The notes under the pieces are model-generated. The model was not told the DNA's origin, made no database searches, and worked only from the letters and a program-made list of their open reading frames with translations. DNA of 64,000 nucleotides from Spinacia oleracea (lineage: Eukaryota; Streptophyta; Magnoliopsida; Caryophyllales; Amaranthaceae), in the NCBI RefSeq assembly GCF_020520425.1, contig NC_079487.1, forward strand, positions 52,676,719 to 52,740,718, given 5' to 3'. The position numbers were made by a program, and so were the translations under genes. Below are positions 20,637 to 31,857 of this stretch, one piece after another (position 1 is the stretch's first letter; every line of letters starts with the position of its first letter).

Positions 20637-22366
20637 AGTCTTTCTTTCAACATATGCCTCTTCCCCAGACTAATGATCACCCTTTGACTTATTTTGTCGA
20701 TGAGGTTATGGAAATCGAGGAACAAAAGGGAGAGAATCGTCAATAACCTTCTCCTTGGCTCTTTCCTTCTTTCTTCTAGCCTCCTCTCTCCCCTTTTCGA
20801 GATTCGCAAAATCAGTAGGTACCGAGGGGGCATCATATGTAGTACCACTCCGAAGAACAATGGCTCAATCACTCTCTCTAGTGTGATCTTGAGATGAAGT
20901 AGATTGCCCTGGAAGTTTTCCCGGTTGCCTTTTCGACAAAGTTTGAGCGAGTTGAGCAACTTGGTTCCCCAAGATTCTATTTTGATTCTTCAACTCCTTT
21001 ATGCTCTCATCGTGATTCTTTTGAGCGATCTCTGAGGTCTTCTGTATATTCGCTATTAGCTTATACAGATCACCCATGTTAGGCTCTAGAGTAGCATTGA
21101 TCTGAGGAGGTTGTTGCTGATATCCTTGGTGCGGGGGTCTATTAAACCCTGGGGAGCATTATGTGAGGTTCCTTGTGGAAATGGAGTCCTAGCAACATGT
21201 GGCTGAGGTGGATGGAACTATGGTTGTGACCATTGTTGTTGGGGTTGAGGATTTTGAACATTCTTGCTCCGATATGAAAATTTTGGATGATTCCTCCAAC
21301 CTGGATTGTATGAATTGGAATATGGGTCATCGGGTTGCCTCTGTTGAAAGGCATTCACTTGCTCCATTTGCGTGGTATCCTGCGGACTATAAGAGCACTC
21401 ATGACCAAAATGACCTTGGATACCACATACTTCGCAGTAAGAACTTGTCACTGGAGCTACACTAGACATAGCATTGATACTCATTGGGGGAGTACTGGAC
21501 TAAGGAGCCTTCAAAGAATCAATATTTAAGTTCAAGGCTGCCACTTGTGATGACAATAGAGCGTAAGCATCGACATCCATCTTGCCCCTTTTAGATGCGG
21601 TTCTGGTGGTGCTATAATGATTAGCAGCAAGATTGGCAAGGAAATCATAACCTGCATCCACTTCTTTGTCAAGAAAAACACCCCCAGCAGCAGAATCAAC
21701 CGTGTTCTTTGTTTCATCTTGCAAACCATGGTAGAAAATCTGAACCAAGAACAATTTTTCAATGTTGTGGTGCGGACAAGACCTCTGCAATGCCTTGAAT
21801 CTATCCCAAGTTTCTCTAAGTGATTCACCAGGTTCTTGAGTGAATGTAGTCAGCTTGTGCCTTATTTCAGCAGTCTTGGTGGGTGGAAAGAATTCTTCTA
21901 GAAAGGCCTGTGAAATAGCACTCCACTCTGTCTCCTTGACATCATTCAACCATGTCTGAGCCTTATAACGAAGGTTAAAACCAAACAACATGACTTTCAA
22001 TTGGTCTTGAGTGACCCCTTGATGCTTGATAGTACCACACAGTTGGTTGAACCTCTGCAAATGGTTGATGGGTTCCTCAGATGGATGTCCACCATATTGA
22101 TTTTGTGAGACCATGGAGATTAGAGCGGGCTTGATCTCAAAGTTGATTGCCTCAATGGTTGGCATTGTAAGCCCAGTCGGAACACTATTCGAGGAGGGCA
22201 CCCCGTATGATTTTAGGGATATAGACATCGTGTGGCTCGGTGGAGTCTGTGAGTCTTGCGACCCTGACTGCTTCTTCTTCTGTTGTTTCTTTTCTAGTTG
22301 TCAAAGAGTCTTACCAAGATCGGGATCGGGAGGAACCAAGGTACCCGTTCTAGCAGACCTGGGCAT
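20637..22366 (-). pseudogene. Gag of element D, broken by stops and a frameshift
   Basis: The ATG at 22364-22366 starts MPRSARTGTLVPPDPDLGKTL, then an in-frame TGA. The main frame 21500-22228 has Retrotrans_gag features: FEIKPALISMVSQNQYGGHP, LWLND-like AQTWLNDVKETEWSA, and HHNIEKLFLVQIFYHGLQ. A TAG near 21500 precedes a zinc knuckle (CEVCGIQGHFGHEC) and a Gln/Asn-rich tail. The frame then shifts near 21150; MGDLYKLIANIQKTSEIAQ with its coiled-coil-like region is at 20865-21077. Further stops lie near 20670-20870. Not functional. Confidence 0.85.
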
Positions 22367-22479
22367 AAACAAAAGACAAGAAAACGCAGTGAAATTTGCC
22401 TCAATTGGAACTAAAAGTTCCAATGAGACAATGGAAACAGTTCAAATAATCAAACTAAAACTAATAGAATCTAGCCGTC

Positions 22480-22497
22480 TCCCCGGCAACGGCGCCA
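22480..22497 (-). other. Primer binding site of element D (tRNA-Asp type)
   Basis: Sense TGGCGCCGTTGCCGGGGA, identical to the site of element A, six bases from the LTR start at 22504. Confidence 0.9.
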
Positions 22498-22503
22498 AAA
22501 TCT

Positions 22504-24005
22504 TGATGAATTAAAAAGTGATACTGCAAGTGCACGGTGTCTGTTGTTAGCAGATACTTAGCAAATACGGGTTGATCCCACAGGGAGACAAGTTCTATTA
22601 GTTTCTGCCCAATTAAATAAACTATTTCAGTAAACGAAAGTTGATTTTGAATATTATTAACTAATGAAGCTAAAGCAATAATGTAAATGTGAATTTATCT
22701 ATGAATTAAAGGTCTAGGGCGTCTGTTCGGTTCACCATGCTTATACCAATCCAAGAACACAAATCAATCCAGAAATGAATAAGCCGAGTAATTAAAGTAC
22801 ATGTTAATCCTACGATCGGGTCTTAACACTTTCAATCCAACATATGCAGTACGGTCGCTGGCATAATTAGAATTGCCAATTGCACCAAGCCTCTAAGAAT
22901 ATGATCTTTCAATTCTAATTCCTATTAGCTAAATAATCAATCCATGATATTGGCCAAATACACGAATCAACAATTAAAACAAATCAATTGGAATACTCAA
23001 GCAATAATTTATAAATTAACAAACTTTAGTGCATAACAATCATGGTATAAACATGGCTTCTCTTACTTAGCCCTAGAATACGACTACTCGCTCATAATTG
23101 AATTAACAAGCATGAAATAAATAGTATAAACAAGATTCATAATCAAAGGACGAATTAATCTAAGAAACGAAAATAATAAGAAAGAATTAAAGCAAAAGAA
23201 ATTTTGAAAAATACCTTAGATTGATGAATTGAATTGTTGAAAAGCTAGGGTTCAACAATGGTAAAGGGAAGAATAGAAACTAACGTGAAAAAAAGGAGTT
23301 CTAGGAATTCTAAGGGAATTAAAACATTAGGAAAATAAAAGCATAAGGGAAAATAAATTAATTCCAAACAAAATAGGAAATAATAATAATTACATAAGTT
23401 ATCATTTAATTGAACGATCACGAGAAGCGACACAACGAACCCGCGCGGAAGTCAGTTGGGCGGAGAAACCAGCGGCCCCGCTGGTTGGTCGCTGGTTTTC
23501 GCGCCCAAGGAGAAGAGTTGGGCCATCGTCGTGGGCTGTGGGCGAATCGGATAGTCTAGCCATCTTGTTTATGTCATAACTCTTGTTCTACAATGCCTAT
23601 AGGGACGTGTGACCTGTCGTTGGAAAGCTCATGAAGCCTACTTTGTAGCCCAATCAAAATCGTCTCATTCCAACATGTGGAACTTGAGATATCATCAAAA
23701 GAGTGAACACTTGTCCGTTTTGATGCTTGAAAAATAGCGTTTAGCTTCGTTGTTGACTCAAAATTATCCCTAGAGACATGTAATGATCCTCAAGTCAACA
23801 TTCCATCCGTTCATCTTCAAAATCAACTCATAACACTCTGAAAGCATCCAAATGACTGTGAAATCACCTGAAACATTAAAGAAAACACAAACGGGACGTA
23901 ATAGAGTACGACAACGATAAGTTATGCAAATGTGACCCTAAATGCAACTAAAATGATATAAATGCCTAATAATGCAACCTAAATGTGCCTAAAATACCCT
24001 ATACA
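22504..24005 (-). repeat. 5' LTR of element D (about 1502 bp)
   Basis: Sense start TGTATAGGGTATTTTAGGC at 24005, end ...TTTTTAATTCATCA at 22504. The outer border meets element E gag. A GC-rich block with ccagcgg/ccgctgg palindromes lies at 23440-23515. I could not choose a TATA box with confidence. The second copy of the target duplication is not in the window. Confidence 0.8.
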
Positions 24006-24721
24006 AATATGACTTCTATCCGAGGGAATGCGTCCACTGGTGATTTCCCCGATAACATTACCTGACCTAGACGGCGGGAATAATCTTTCTATCCCCTCAT
24101 GGTGGGCCCTCCAGCAGCTGGTCCTCCTGATATGACGGCTACAAATCCTCCTTCGTTGTAGCTGAGACATGTGACTTGTTTTTCTTGTAATGATTTTTTC
24201 CCGTGCCGTGGGTGCTTCTTTGCAAGTAGTTTTTTAGGTGCCCCTTGGAGGCTAGGCCGTCCAGGGCTCTCTTCAGGCTCCTGCAATCCTTGGTGTCATG
24301 TCCTATATCTTCGTGGAACTGGCAATACAACTTAGGATCTCAACTCTCAGTAGGAGATATCATGGGGAAGGGTCGTTCAAGGTCGAACCTGGTCCCGACG
24401 TCCACTAGGATTGTGAGAAGATCTGTATTGTATTCGAAATATTCTCTCTCTTGTGGGCGTCCTCTCTTCTGCCCGGGGGAATTGGTATCATGTTCTTTCG
24501 AAAGAGCCCAAGTACCATTTACTCGTGGGACTTTCCTGTCTATCTTTTCTTTCTTCCCTGAGGAGTCCGTCGCTTCACCAGCCTTTCCATGCTTGGACGC
24601 ACTGCATATTTCTGTTGCGTGAATAAAGGCTTCGGCCTCGTCCAGGACATCAGCCATCGTCCTGACACTTTTCTTAACCAAGTCAAACTTGAATGACCCT
24701 TTCTTCAATCCTTTGATAAAA
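24006..24721 (-). pseudogene. Gag of element E, C-terminal part
   Basis: Reads FIKGLKKGSFKFDLVKKSVR and MADVLDEAEAFIHATEIC, a linker rich in Lys/Glu, then YCQFHEDIGHDTKDCRSLK, the CCHC-like motif of Tat-lineage Gag, and the IISGGPAAGGPTMRG-type signature. A stop separates this from DYSRRLGQVMLSGKSPVDAF and PRIEVIF, where the LTR of D begins. A further stop precedes DPKLYCQ. Degenerate. Confidence 0.82.
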
Positions 24722-24726
24722 TTATC
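24722..24726. repeat. Target site duplication of element F, left copy (ttatc)
   Basis: ttatc precedes the LTR start tgttattcc. The same five bases follow the other LTR at 35051-35055. A 5-bp duplication is standard for copia integrase. Confidence 0.93.
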
Positions 24727-26026
24727 TGTTATTCCAGTAGGAACACGCACAAGAGGGGGGGGGGGTGAATTGTAGTTGGAACTTTGGTAAAGTTTCTTGC
24801 GGAACTAAGAAACAATCAAGGAACTGAGAATAGAGAAGACAATAACAATAATTGTGAAAACTTCTTGACACTAATCAAGAAGAGAATTCCTTTTATTATA
24901 GTAATGCCTCGATTACAATAATCTCTCCAACACAAGTTCCTCTCAAACTTGTGTTCCTCACAGTAATCTACTCTGATTACAGCTCTTTCACTTCTCTCTC
25001 TCAGACTTAAACTCTAAGTCTCAACAGGATAACTCTATCCTTACTAATACAAAATACAATTCGTGTTTAGATAACTCTAGATATTAATGATGCTTTAGTG
25101 TATATATGGCACTTAGGAACTTAGGATTAACTAGGACACAAACTGTTTTTAGAAAATCTTTGACAATGCGTTTTAGGAAAGCAAGAGCTCTTAGAAAGTT
25201 TGTGTATTTTGTTTCAGAAAACTTCTTTGCCTTATATAGAATTTTGTCCTTAGGGTTTGTTTCCTTCGAAAACTCAACTGCCAACAACTGACACTTTGAT
25301 TGTCACGTCCCTAGACTTGAGAAACAAGGGGAGACCACTTCCCACACAACTTCCTCAACTGCTGGACGTGTCTAAGACTATGTCAGTCACTGTTTGTTTT
25401 GAAAAGAATGTTTCTTTATTTTGTCAAAATATTTAGGAGAAGTTTTAGGAAGATAAAAACTGTTTTTATTTAATTGTGATAAAAATCTAATTTTTATTAA
25501 ATATGAAAAGATATTATATTTAAAGTATTTTCCTTAAAACTGTGTTGCTTGATATTTTGACAAAAACACACGAGTAATCCAAGTTCCTCTAGTTCCTTAT
25601 ATACCACTTAACATATTAATATATTACATATAAACTAAGCAAAATAAACTACCTAGACGTATATGTCTTTCCTTTGGTGAGGCATTCAACTCTGAAGCTT
25701 CACTTGTTCCAGCACAGGAACATTAATGAGTTCCTCTAATGTTTAAATAGGAACTCGTGGCCATGAGTCTGCAATAGTTCTTGTGAGTATTAGGAACTCT
25801 TGATATGCAACTGTGTTGCTCCTCTTGTGACTTCAAACTGGAACAGGTACAACTTCCAGCTTTGGAACTCTAGTGACTGTCCCAAGTGTATACCAGGAAC
25901 TTTACCATTTGATTCAAGTTCCTATCCTAATAGAAACTTGGGCATTTACCTGTCCAAAGTCATTGGCAACCATAATCAGGAAGTTTGCAATATGTGTGTG
26001 TCATCAACCAAAACATAGGGACAACA
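24727..26026 (-). repeat. 3' LTR of element F (1300 bp)
   Basis: Sense start TGTTGTCCCTATGTTTTGG at 26026, end ...CCTACTGGAATAACA at 24727. Near-identical to 33753-35050. ORFs within it are duplicated in the other LTR and are not genes. The words ggaac/gttcc recur throughout. Confidence 0.95.
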
Positions 26027-26041
26027 ATATTCCCCCTTTTT
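26027..26041 (-). other. Polypurine tract of element F
   Basis: Sense AAAAAGGGGGAATAT directly before the 3' LTR: the primer for plus-strand DNA synthesis. 26042-26530 is an untranslated stretch with no gene. Confidence 0.85.
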
Positions 26042-26530
26042 GGTGATGACAACACTTGCAAACTTTTTACAAATGAGAGGAAGCACAAACAGGAACTTAT
26101 GCAGACTACTGTAAAACAGAACACAAAAATTGAAAAACAAAAGAGAAAGAAACAAGAAGAAAAAAATAAACTTACAGAGAGATACAGAGAGATTGATGCA
26201 GGAACTGGGATTAAGTGTACCTTGGAAGTTTGCACCCTTGATTTCCCCCTGTTGACATCAACAAAAAGCATAGCACGAAATATAGCCATTCCAAACACAG
26301 TGCCCCACGATCAACGTTTGGCAAGTTAAGCTAGCCTCAAAGTATTAAACCAACTCACACAATAAATTGAAAGTAAGCAGTAATGATCAAAACTAGAAAG
26401 CACAGATAGGTGTAACCAAGCAAGTCAAAGTAAGATGGAACAAATACCCAAGTTTGAAAATTATACAGACCAAAAGCAAAAAAAAAGATTGTTCCATGGC
26501 AAAAGATAAAAGAAACATGGGATAGGGTGA

Positions 26531-28297
26531 TTAGGCTTGGGATGGGGAACCAGAACCAGCAGTTTCTTCTATCACAGTCTCCTCAAAAGATTCCAGATTG
26601 TTGATCTTGGTGAGGATTGTGGCACGAGTTGCATTGGCTTGTTCTGAGTAGTGGTGAAGAGTGGTTTGGAGAGTCTTGACACTGGTAACCAATGCACCTA
26701 TGTGGGCCTGCATTGAGCTGATCCTGTGATCTGTTCCCTCCTGCAGTTCCACCAGACGAGCAACTGTTGCCTTCAGCTCCAATATCTGATCATCCTTTGT
26801 GTTCCAGGCACCCCCATGATCTTGAACATGTTCCTGTTCAGATGGAACACGGCGAGCTTTGGACTTTTTGGAGGATCTGGGTGTCCTTTTCCTTGGCCCA
26901 ACAGTTTCAGGCAGTTCCTCTTGATTCAGTGGAACAACATCCTCCTCTATGGGCATCTCCTTGACATCCCCTTCCTCATTTATTTCCATGAAGACAGGCC
27001 CTCTTTTCTTGTTCTCCTTCATTGCCACCCTCAAGCTCTTTCTTTTTCCTTGGGATCCTACACTCTTCCTGTTCCCTCGAGATAAAGGGACCTCTATTTG
27101 TTCGAGTTCCTCCTCCTCCTCCACTTCTTCTTTAACTACAGTTCCCTCCTGATCTTCCTCATCTTGTTTCTCTTCCTTTCCAGCTCTAATGACTTTACCC
27201 TGAACCACTTTAAGGTTTAATAGATGGAGCATTTCAAGTTGAAGGATTTGGGTTGATTTTAAGGGAATCACAAAGTATGGGCTAAGGTCAACTGAGAAGC
27301 TTTTGAAGATTTCTGTGAGAAGGGAGGAGTATGGAATTTTGAATTTGGGGATACAGGTGGATAAGTGTTTGATCATGATTGCAGGAAAGTTTATGGGAAT
27401 TTTCCTTTCAAGACAATACATGAGACATGCATCAAACACACTTGCTATGTTCCTTTTCTGAGTTCGAGGAACTACACCTCTCCACACAATATTAAACAGT
27501 AATTTTTGAAGAGGTGAAAAGCAGTTGTGTGAGGTGGAGGTGGATACTTTAGAATCTCCTCCAATGGAACCAACTATATCTTTCTCATCTACATTATCGA
27601 TGGTCACTGTGATTTGACCTTTGAGCCACATATCAAAACCCCTATTGGGTGTACCAAACAGCTGTTCCAGATAAGAGGCATCAAATTCGATGCGAGTTCC
27701 ATTCACTTTACTTGAACATACATTATCAACACATGCAAAGTTCTTGCAGAATTCTTTCATAGCTTCAGGAATTAAGGGTGATTTGGCATAGGTACTCAAC
27801 AGACTTACCCATTTTTGTTGTTCAAGGATTTCCATCAACTCTTTAAATTTCGTGGCTTCACACCATGTTGAGTTGATTGCAAACCCCTCGACCAGGTTGT
27901 TTTCCTTTGCAGTGAGTTTCTTGGACCCTTTTGCTTCCCCCTGAGTTTGAGCATTCTCCTCTGTTTCCTCGATGTTTTCACCAGAAGCTTCCACTCGTCG
28001 TTTTTTGGATTTTCTTGTGGAGGATCTAGGGTTTGAAATTGGGGATTTCATTTCGATGTCAGTGTCGGTTGGTTCCCCCTGAGTGATTGCGAGTATTGGA
28101 TTGTGGGATCGAAGAGGAATTGGCGATTGAATGGGTGAGGTATCCATGGGAACTGGAGATGAAGGATTTCTCTTTCGTTTGAGGGAAGTGAGATCAGTGT
28201 TGTTGCTTGTGAGAACCATGGTGAAGGTTTTTATAGGTGAAAGGAGAGGTGGTGTCAGTGGAGAAGGCGTGTGGGAGAGAGAGAAAGGGGGTTGCAT
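26531..28297 (-). CDS. Third ORF of element F, nuclear-type coiled-coil protein resembling plant 'Transposase_32'-like proteins
   Basis: 588 codons in the position where Sireviruses may carry an env-like gene, on the sense strand, intact, ending ...SGSPSQA. The likely start is the second Met (about 28219, context ACCATGG, MVLTSNNTDLTSLKRKRN), because the first 26 residues are Pro/Ser-rich leader. Basic clusters KRKR and RKSKKRR (near residues 38-105) look like nuclear localisation signals. A folded middle (about residues 150-370: WCEATKFKELMEILEQQKW, FDASYLEQLFGTPNRGFDMW, FNIVWRGVVPR) resembles the plant family annotated as putative plant transposon protein (PF20167), by memory only. An acidic stretch (EEVEEEEELEQIE) and a second basic cluster (RSSKKSKARR) follow. 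A coiled coil of about 80 residues (ILELKATVARLVELQEG...) ends the protein. I see no signal peptide and no transmembrane segment, so it is unlike an envelope. Function unknown. Confidence 0.85.
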   Translation of the reverse strand: MQPPFSLSHTPSPLTPPLLSPIKTFTMVLTSNNTDLTSLKRKRNPSSPVPMDTSPIQSPIPLRSHNPILAITQGEPTDTDIEMKSPISNPRSSTRKSKKRRVEASGENIEETEENAQTQGEAKGSKKLTAKENNLVEGFAINSTWCEATKFKELMEILEQQKWVSLLSTYAKSPLIPEAMKEFCKNFACVDNVCSSKVNGTRIEFDASYLEQLFGTPNRGFDMWLKGQITVTIDNVDEKDIVGSIGGDSKVSTSTSHNCFSPLQKLLFNIVWRGVVPRTQKRNIASVFDACLMYCLERKIPINFPAIMIKHLSTCIPKFKIPYSSLLTEIFKSFSVDLSPYFVIPLKSTQILQLEMLHLLNLKVVQGKVIRAGKEEKQDEEDQEGTVVKEEVEEEEELEQIEVPLSRGNRKSVGSQGKRKSLRVAMKENKKRGPVFMEINEEGDVKEMPIEEDVVPLNQEELPETVGPRKRTPRSSKKSKARRVPSEQEHVQDHGGAWNTKDDQILELKATVARLVELQEGTDHRISSMQAHIGALVTSVKTLQTTLHHYSEQANATRATILTKINNLESFEETVIEETAGSGSPSQA

Positions 28298-28644
28298 GGA
28301 TTGAATGTGGAAAGGGAAGAGTTTCTCCTATTTATTGCCAATGGAACCGTTCTAAACATTCTTTGAATATGGGTATTCGGTTTTGAAAAAAAATAAATAA
28401 ATAAAAACAAAAGGAGAATGTAGAAATAAATTAAATTTAAACTGTGTTTGACTTTGACTTGCTCAATTTCGTAATTCTGACTTAACTAGTTTGAAGGGAA
28501 CTGCTTACCTTGCTCATTTGGAGCGTGAGTGTATTTGCCACGATGGTAAGCTTCAACTATGTTTGCACACAAGATTTTGTGTTTGTAATAGTCTATATGT
28601 ACCAAGATTTTTGCTTTTGCCTTAGAGGAACTTCAATTTAGCAA
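28298..28644 (-). other. Spacer between pol and the third ORF of element F, with promoter-like motifs
   Basis: No coding frame. In sense, CCATTGGCAATAAATAGG (about 28328-28345) combines a CAAT-box-like and a TATA-like word about 32 bp before the first ATG of the third ORF and about 110 bp before the better ATG. This would allow a separate transcript. Inference only. Confidence 0.45.
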
Positions 28645-31600
28645 TTACCTTAGCTTGATCATTCCGAGTTCCATCCTCATTTTCTCATGTTTCTCTCTAT
28701 TCAAGGGCTTAGTTAAAATATCAGCAATTTGGTGATCAGTTTGGCAAAAGTCTAATTTGATCAAACCTTTCTCAACATTATCTTTAAGGAAATGGTGTCT
28801 AATGTGGATGTGTTTGACCCGGGAATGATGAACCGGATCTTTTGAAATACAAATAGCACTAGTGTTATCACAATAGATAGGAACACAATCATAGATAATA
28901 CCAAAATCTCTTAGCTGTTGTTTTATCCATAGAATTTGTGAGCAACAAGCTGCAGCAGCTACATACTCAGCTTCAGCTGTGGATAGAGCAACAGTGTTCT
29001 GTTTCTTTGAACCCCAAGAAACCATGCATGGACCTAGGAACTGTACCATACCTGATGTGCTTTTTCTATTCACTAAGTCACCTGCATAATCAGCATCCGC
29101 ATATCCTCTTAGCTCGAAAGATCCACTTCTTGGATAGTATAGGCATAGGTGATCAGTTCCTTTGAGATATCTTAGTATTCTTTTCACCGCAGTTAGATGG
29201 GACTCCTTTGGATTTGATTGAAATCTTGCACATAGTCCTACACTAAAAGAAATGTCAGGTCTACTGGCTGTTAAATATAATAGTGATCCAATCATACCTC
29301 TGTATTTCGTTTGGTTCACACTTTTCCCATTTGGATCAGTGTCTAATCTGGTAGCAGTTCCCATGGGAGTGTGATTTACTTTGGCTGATTCTAGCTCATA
29401 TTTCTTTAGGAGTTCCTTCACATACTTTTGTTGGTGTATCATGATTCCTTCCTCGGTTTGCTTGATTTGTAAACCAAGGAAGAAATTGAGTTCCCCCATC
29501 ATGCTCATTTCAAATTCACTGCTCATCAAGCTTGCAAAATCCTTGCACAAATTTTCATTAGTTGCTCCAAATAATATATCATCAACATAAATTTGAACTA
29601 CTAACAAGTCAGTTCCTCTAGATTTTAAGAATAAGGTTTTGTCTATTCTACCTCTTTTAAAATCATTTTGAAGGAGGAACTTTGATAATCTCTCGTACCA
29701 AGATCTAGGGTCTTGTTTTAGTCCATAGAGAGCCTTATCTAATTTGTAAATATGATTTGGAAATTCGGGATTTTCAAATCCAGGGGGCTGTTCCACATAA
29801 ACATCTTCCTCTAAGAAACCGTTTAAGAAAGCACATTTAACATCCATTTGATAAAGTTTAAAACCCATGAAAGCAGCAAAAGCAATTAAGATTCTAATGG
29901 CTTCTAATCTAGCAACAGGTGCAAATGTTTCTTCAAAGTCAGTACCTTCCTGTTGGTTATAACCTTTGACCACTAACCTTGCTTTGTTCCTTATGATTGT
30001 TGCATGTTCATCTTTCTTGTTCCGGAACACCCATTTCAGCCCTATCACCTTCTGGTGCTTTGGTTTAGGTTCCAAGTGCCATACTTTGTTTCTTTTGAAT
30101 TCATTTAATTCTTCTTGCATGGCTATGATCCAGTCAGCGTCCTCCAGAGCCTCAGTGTGATTTCTTGGCTCAAATATGGAGAGGAACGCGTGGAATGCGC
30201 AAAAGTTCCTTAGTTGTGACCTTGTCTGAGTTCCTTTTCTGATGTCACTCACAATGAGTTCCAATGGATGGGACTTTTGATGCTTCCAAGGTTTAGGTTG
30301 AAATTGAGCTACTGGTGTTGTGGCATTTTCGTCAGTTCCTTCTATGACCTGAGTTCCCTGTTGGTCATTGTGGGGTTCCTCTGGTGTTGTTTCTGGATCT
30401 TCTTGGTTTTCTGCTTGTTCCTCTAGTACGGGAACTTCTTGATTTTGTTGAGCAGTTCCTCTGGCTGTGTGTTTGCTTGGTTGGAACTCCTCATCATTTT
30501 CTGCAGCACGAGATAAACCAATCTCGAAAAATTCTTGTTCCTGTACTATATCAGTTTTGTTAGATTCATCAAATATTATATGTACACTTTCCTCAACACA
30601 CATAGATCTTTTGTTATAAACTCTGTAAGCCTTGCTATTTAAGGCATATCCTAGGAACACTGCCTCATCGCTTCTTTCATCAAACTTCCCCAAGTTCCTT
30701 TTTCCATTGTTGTGGACAAAACATTTGCTACCAAAGGCTCTAAAGTAAGAGATGTTGGGTTTTATACCTTTTAGTAGCTCATAGGGGGTTTTGTTTAGGA
30801 TTGCTCGAATCATAACTCTATTTATAATATAACAAGCAGTATTGACTGCTTCAGCCCAGAAGTTCCTAGGCAGGGAACTGGCTATTAACATGGTTCTTGC
30901 CATGTCCTCTAAGGTTCTATTTTTCCTCTCAACAACTCCATTTTGTTGTGGAGTTCTGGGAGCTGAGAAATTGTGGTCCATACCTTGTTCTTTGCAGTAT
31001 TCATCGAATTTGTAATTTTCAAATTCTGTTCCATGATCTGATCTTATATGGATCAGTTGATGACCTGTGGTTTTCTGAATTTTCTTTGAAAATGCAACAA
31101 ACTCATCAAACGTTTCATCCTTGCTTGTTAGAAATATGACCCAAGTAAAGCGAGAGTAATCATCAACAATAACTAATACATATTTTTTCCCACTTATGCT
31201 TTGAATTCTCATTGGGCCGCATAAGTCCATATGGATGAGTTTCAATGGTTTTGTGGTGCTTACCAATTTCTTAGATTTAAAGGAACTTCGGACATGCTTG
31301 CCTTTTGCACATGCATCACACACTTTATCAGTTAGGAACTTGATTGAGGGGAGTCCTCGAACCAGTTCCTTTGATCTTAGTTTGTCAAGCAGAGAGAAAC
31401 TAGCATGTCCAAACCTCCTGTGCCACAGTAGAGAATCTTCTTCAAAGGCACTGAGGCAGGTTAGATTGTTCCTGGGAACTGTATTGAGATCCACAGAATA
31501 TGTGTTCCCTTTACGAGTTCCTTCCAAAATAACCTTCCCAGTGTTATTATTTATGATTTGACAATTTTCAGAAGTAAAACTTACAGAGTTTCCTTTGTCA

Positions 31601-31857
31601 CAAAATTGAGAGATGCTTAGTAGACTGTGCATCAAACCCTCGACTAAAAATACATTTTCAATGGCATAGGAACTTGACCTTCCAACTTTTCCAATTCCAA
31701 CAATTTCTCCTTTCATGTTGTCTCCGAAGGTCACAGTTCCTCCATTGTAGGCTTCTAGTGAGAGGAATTTAGATTTGTCTCCTGTCATGTGTTTGGAACA
31801 CCCGCTGTCGAGATACCACGAGCTGTTCCCCTTCACTAGAATCTGAAAAGAGATCAA
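28645..31857 (-). CDS. Copia Pol polyprotein of element F (PR-IN-RT-RH)
   Basis: About 1070 codons, intact. Protease: [19 protein letters not shown] near residue 15, with DSG as catalytic triad. Integrase zinc motif: HRRFGHASF...CDACAKGKH near 145-185. Integrase core D,D,E: MDLCGPM (near 210), [11 protein letters not shown] (near 275), [12 protein letters not shown] (near 308). Reverse transcriptase: [20 protein letters not shown] and [11 protein letters not shown] (YVDD), with [17 protein letters not shown] where most copies have KQAPR. RNase [21 protein letters not shown] and the closing [10 protein letters not shown]. The frame is offset by one base from gag; its first in-frame codon (31855-31857) is TTG, overlapping the gag TGA. 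So Pol must come from a -1 shift or from splicing into the CTCTTTTCAG acceptor-like sequence just inside. Confidence 0.95.
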   Translation of the reverse strand: MISFQILVKGNSSWYLDSGCSKHMTGDKSKFLSLEAYNGGTVTFGDNMKGEIVGIGKVGRSSSYAIENVFLVEGLMHSLLSISQFCDKGNSVSFTSENCQIINNNTGKVILEGTRKGNTYSVDLNTVPRNNLTCLSAFEEDSLLWHRRFGHASFSLLDKLRSKELVRGLPSIKFLTDKVCDACAKGKHVRSSFKSKKLVSTTKPLKLIHMDLCGPMRIQSISGKKYVLVIVDDYSRFTWVIFLTSKDETFDEFVAFSKKIQKTTGHQLIHIRSDHGTEFENYKFDEYCKEQGMDHNFSAPRTPQQNGVVERKNRTLEDMARTMLIASSLPRNFWAEAVNTACYIINRVMIRAILNKTPYELLKGIKPNISYFRAFGSKCFVHNNGKRNLGKFDERSDEAVFLGYALNSKAYRVYNKRSMCVEESVHIIFDESNKTDIVQEQEFFEIGLSRAAENDEEFQPSKHTARGTAQQNQEVPVLEEQAENQEDPETTPEEPHNDQQGTQVIEGTDENATTPVAQFQPKPWKHQKSHPLELIVSDIRKGTQTRSQLRNFCAFHAFLSIFEPRNHTEALEDADWIIAMQEELNEFKRNKVWHLEPKPKHQKVIGLKWVFRNKKDEHATIIRNKARLVVKGYNQQEGTDFEETFAPVARLEAIRILIAFAAFMGFKLYQMDVKCAFLNGFLEEDVYVEQPPGFENPEFPNHIYKLDKALYGLKQDPRSWYERLSKFLLQNDFKRGRIDKTLFLKSRGTDLLVVQIYVDDILFGATNENLCKDFASLMSSEFEMSMMGELNFFLGLQIKQTEEGIMIHQQKYVKELLKKYELESAKVNHTPMGTATRLDTDPNGKSVNQTKYRGMIGSLLYLTASRPDISFSVGLCARFQSNPKESHLTAVKRILRYLKGTDHLCLYYPRSGSFELRGYADADYAGDLVNRKSTSGMVQFLGPCMVSWGSKKQNTVALSTAEAEYVAAAACCSQILWIKQQLRDFGIIYDCVPIYCDNTSAICISKDPVHHSRVKHIHIRHHFLKDNVEKGLIKLDFCQTDHQIADILTKPLNREKHEKMRMELGMIKLR

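Larger units (their letters stand above)
17929..24005 (-). mobile_element. Element D: Athila-like gypsy retrotransposon with a large internal deletion
   Basis: Sense order: 5' LTR (22504-24005), primer binding site (22480-22497), gag-protease region fused to the last part of integrase (19614-22366), the conserved Athila post-pol stretch (sense gcgcttatcgggaggcaacc, near 19558-19578), non-coding sequence with TTTAGCTTGGGGGAGGG (near 18320), and then interruption by element B at 17928. Reverse transcriptase, RNase H and the integrase core are absent. D entered the gag of element E; the right border at 24005 follows E codons ...FPRIEVIF. Confidence 0.85.

Noticed and set aside
25084..25287. Repeated 67-codon ORF (also 34108-34311)
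   Set aside because: Identical because both copies lie in the two LTRs of element F; no coding evidence.
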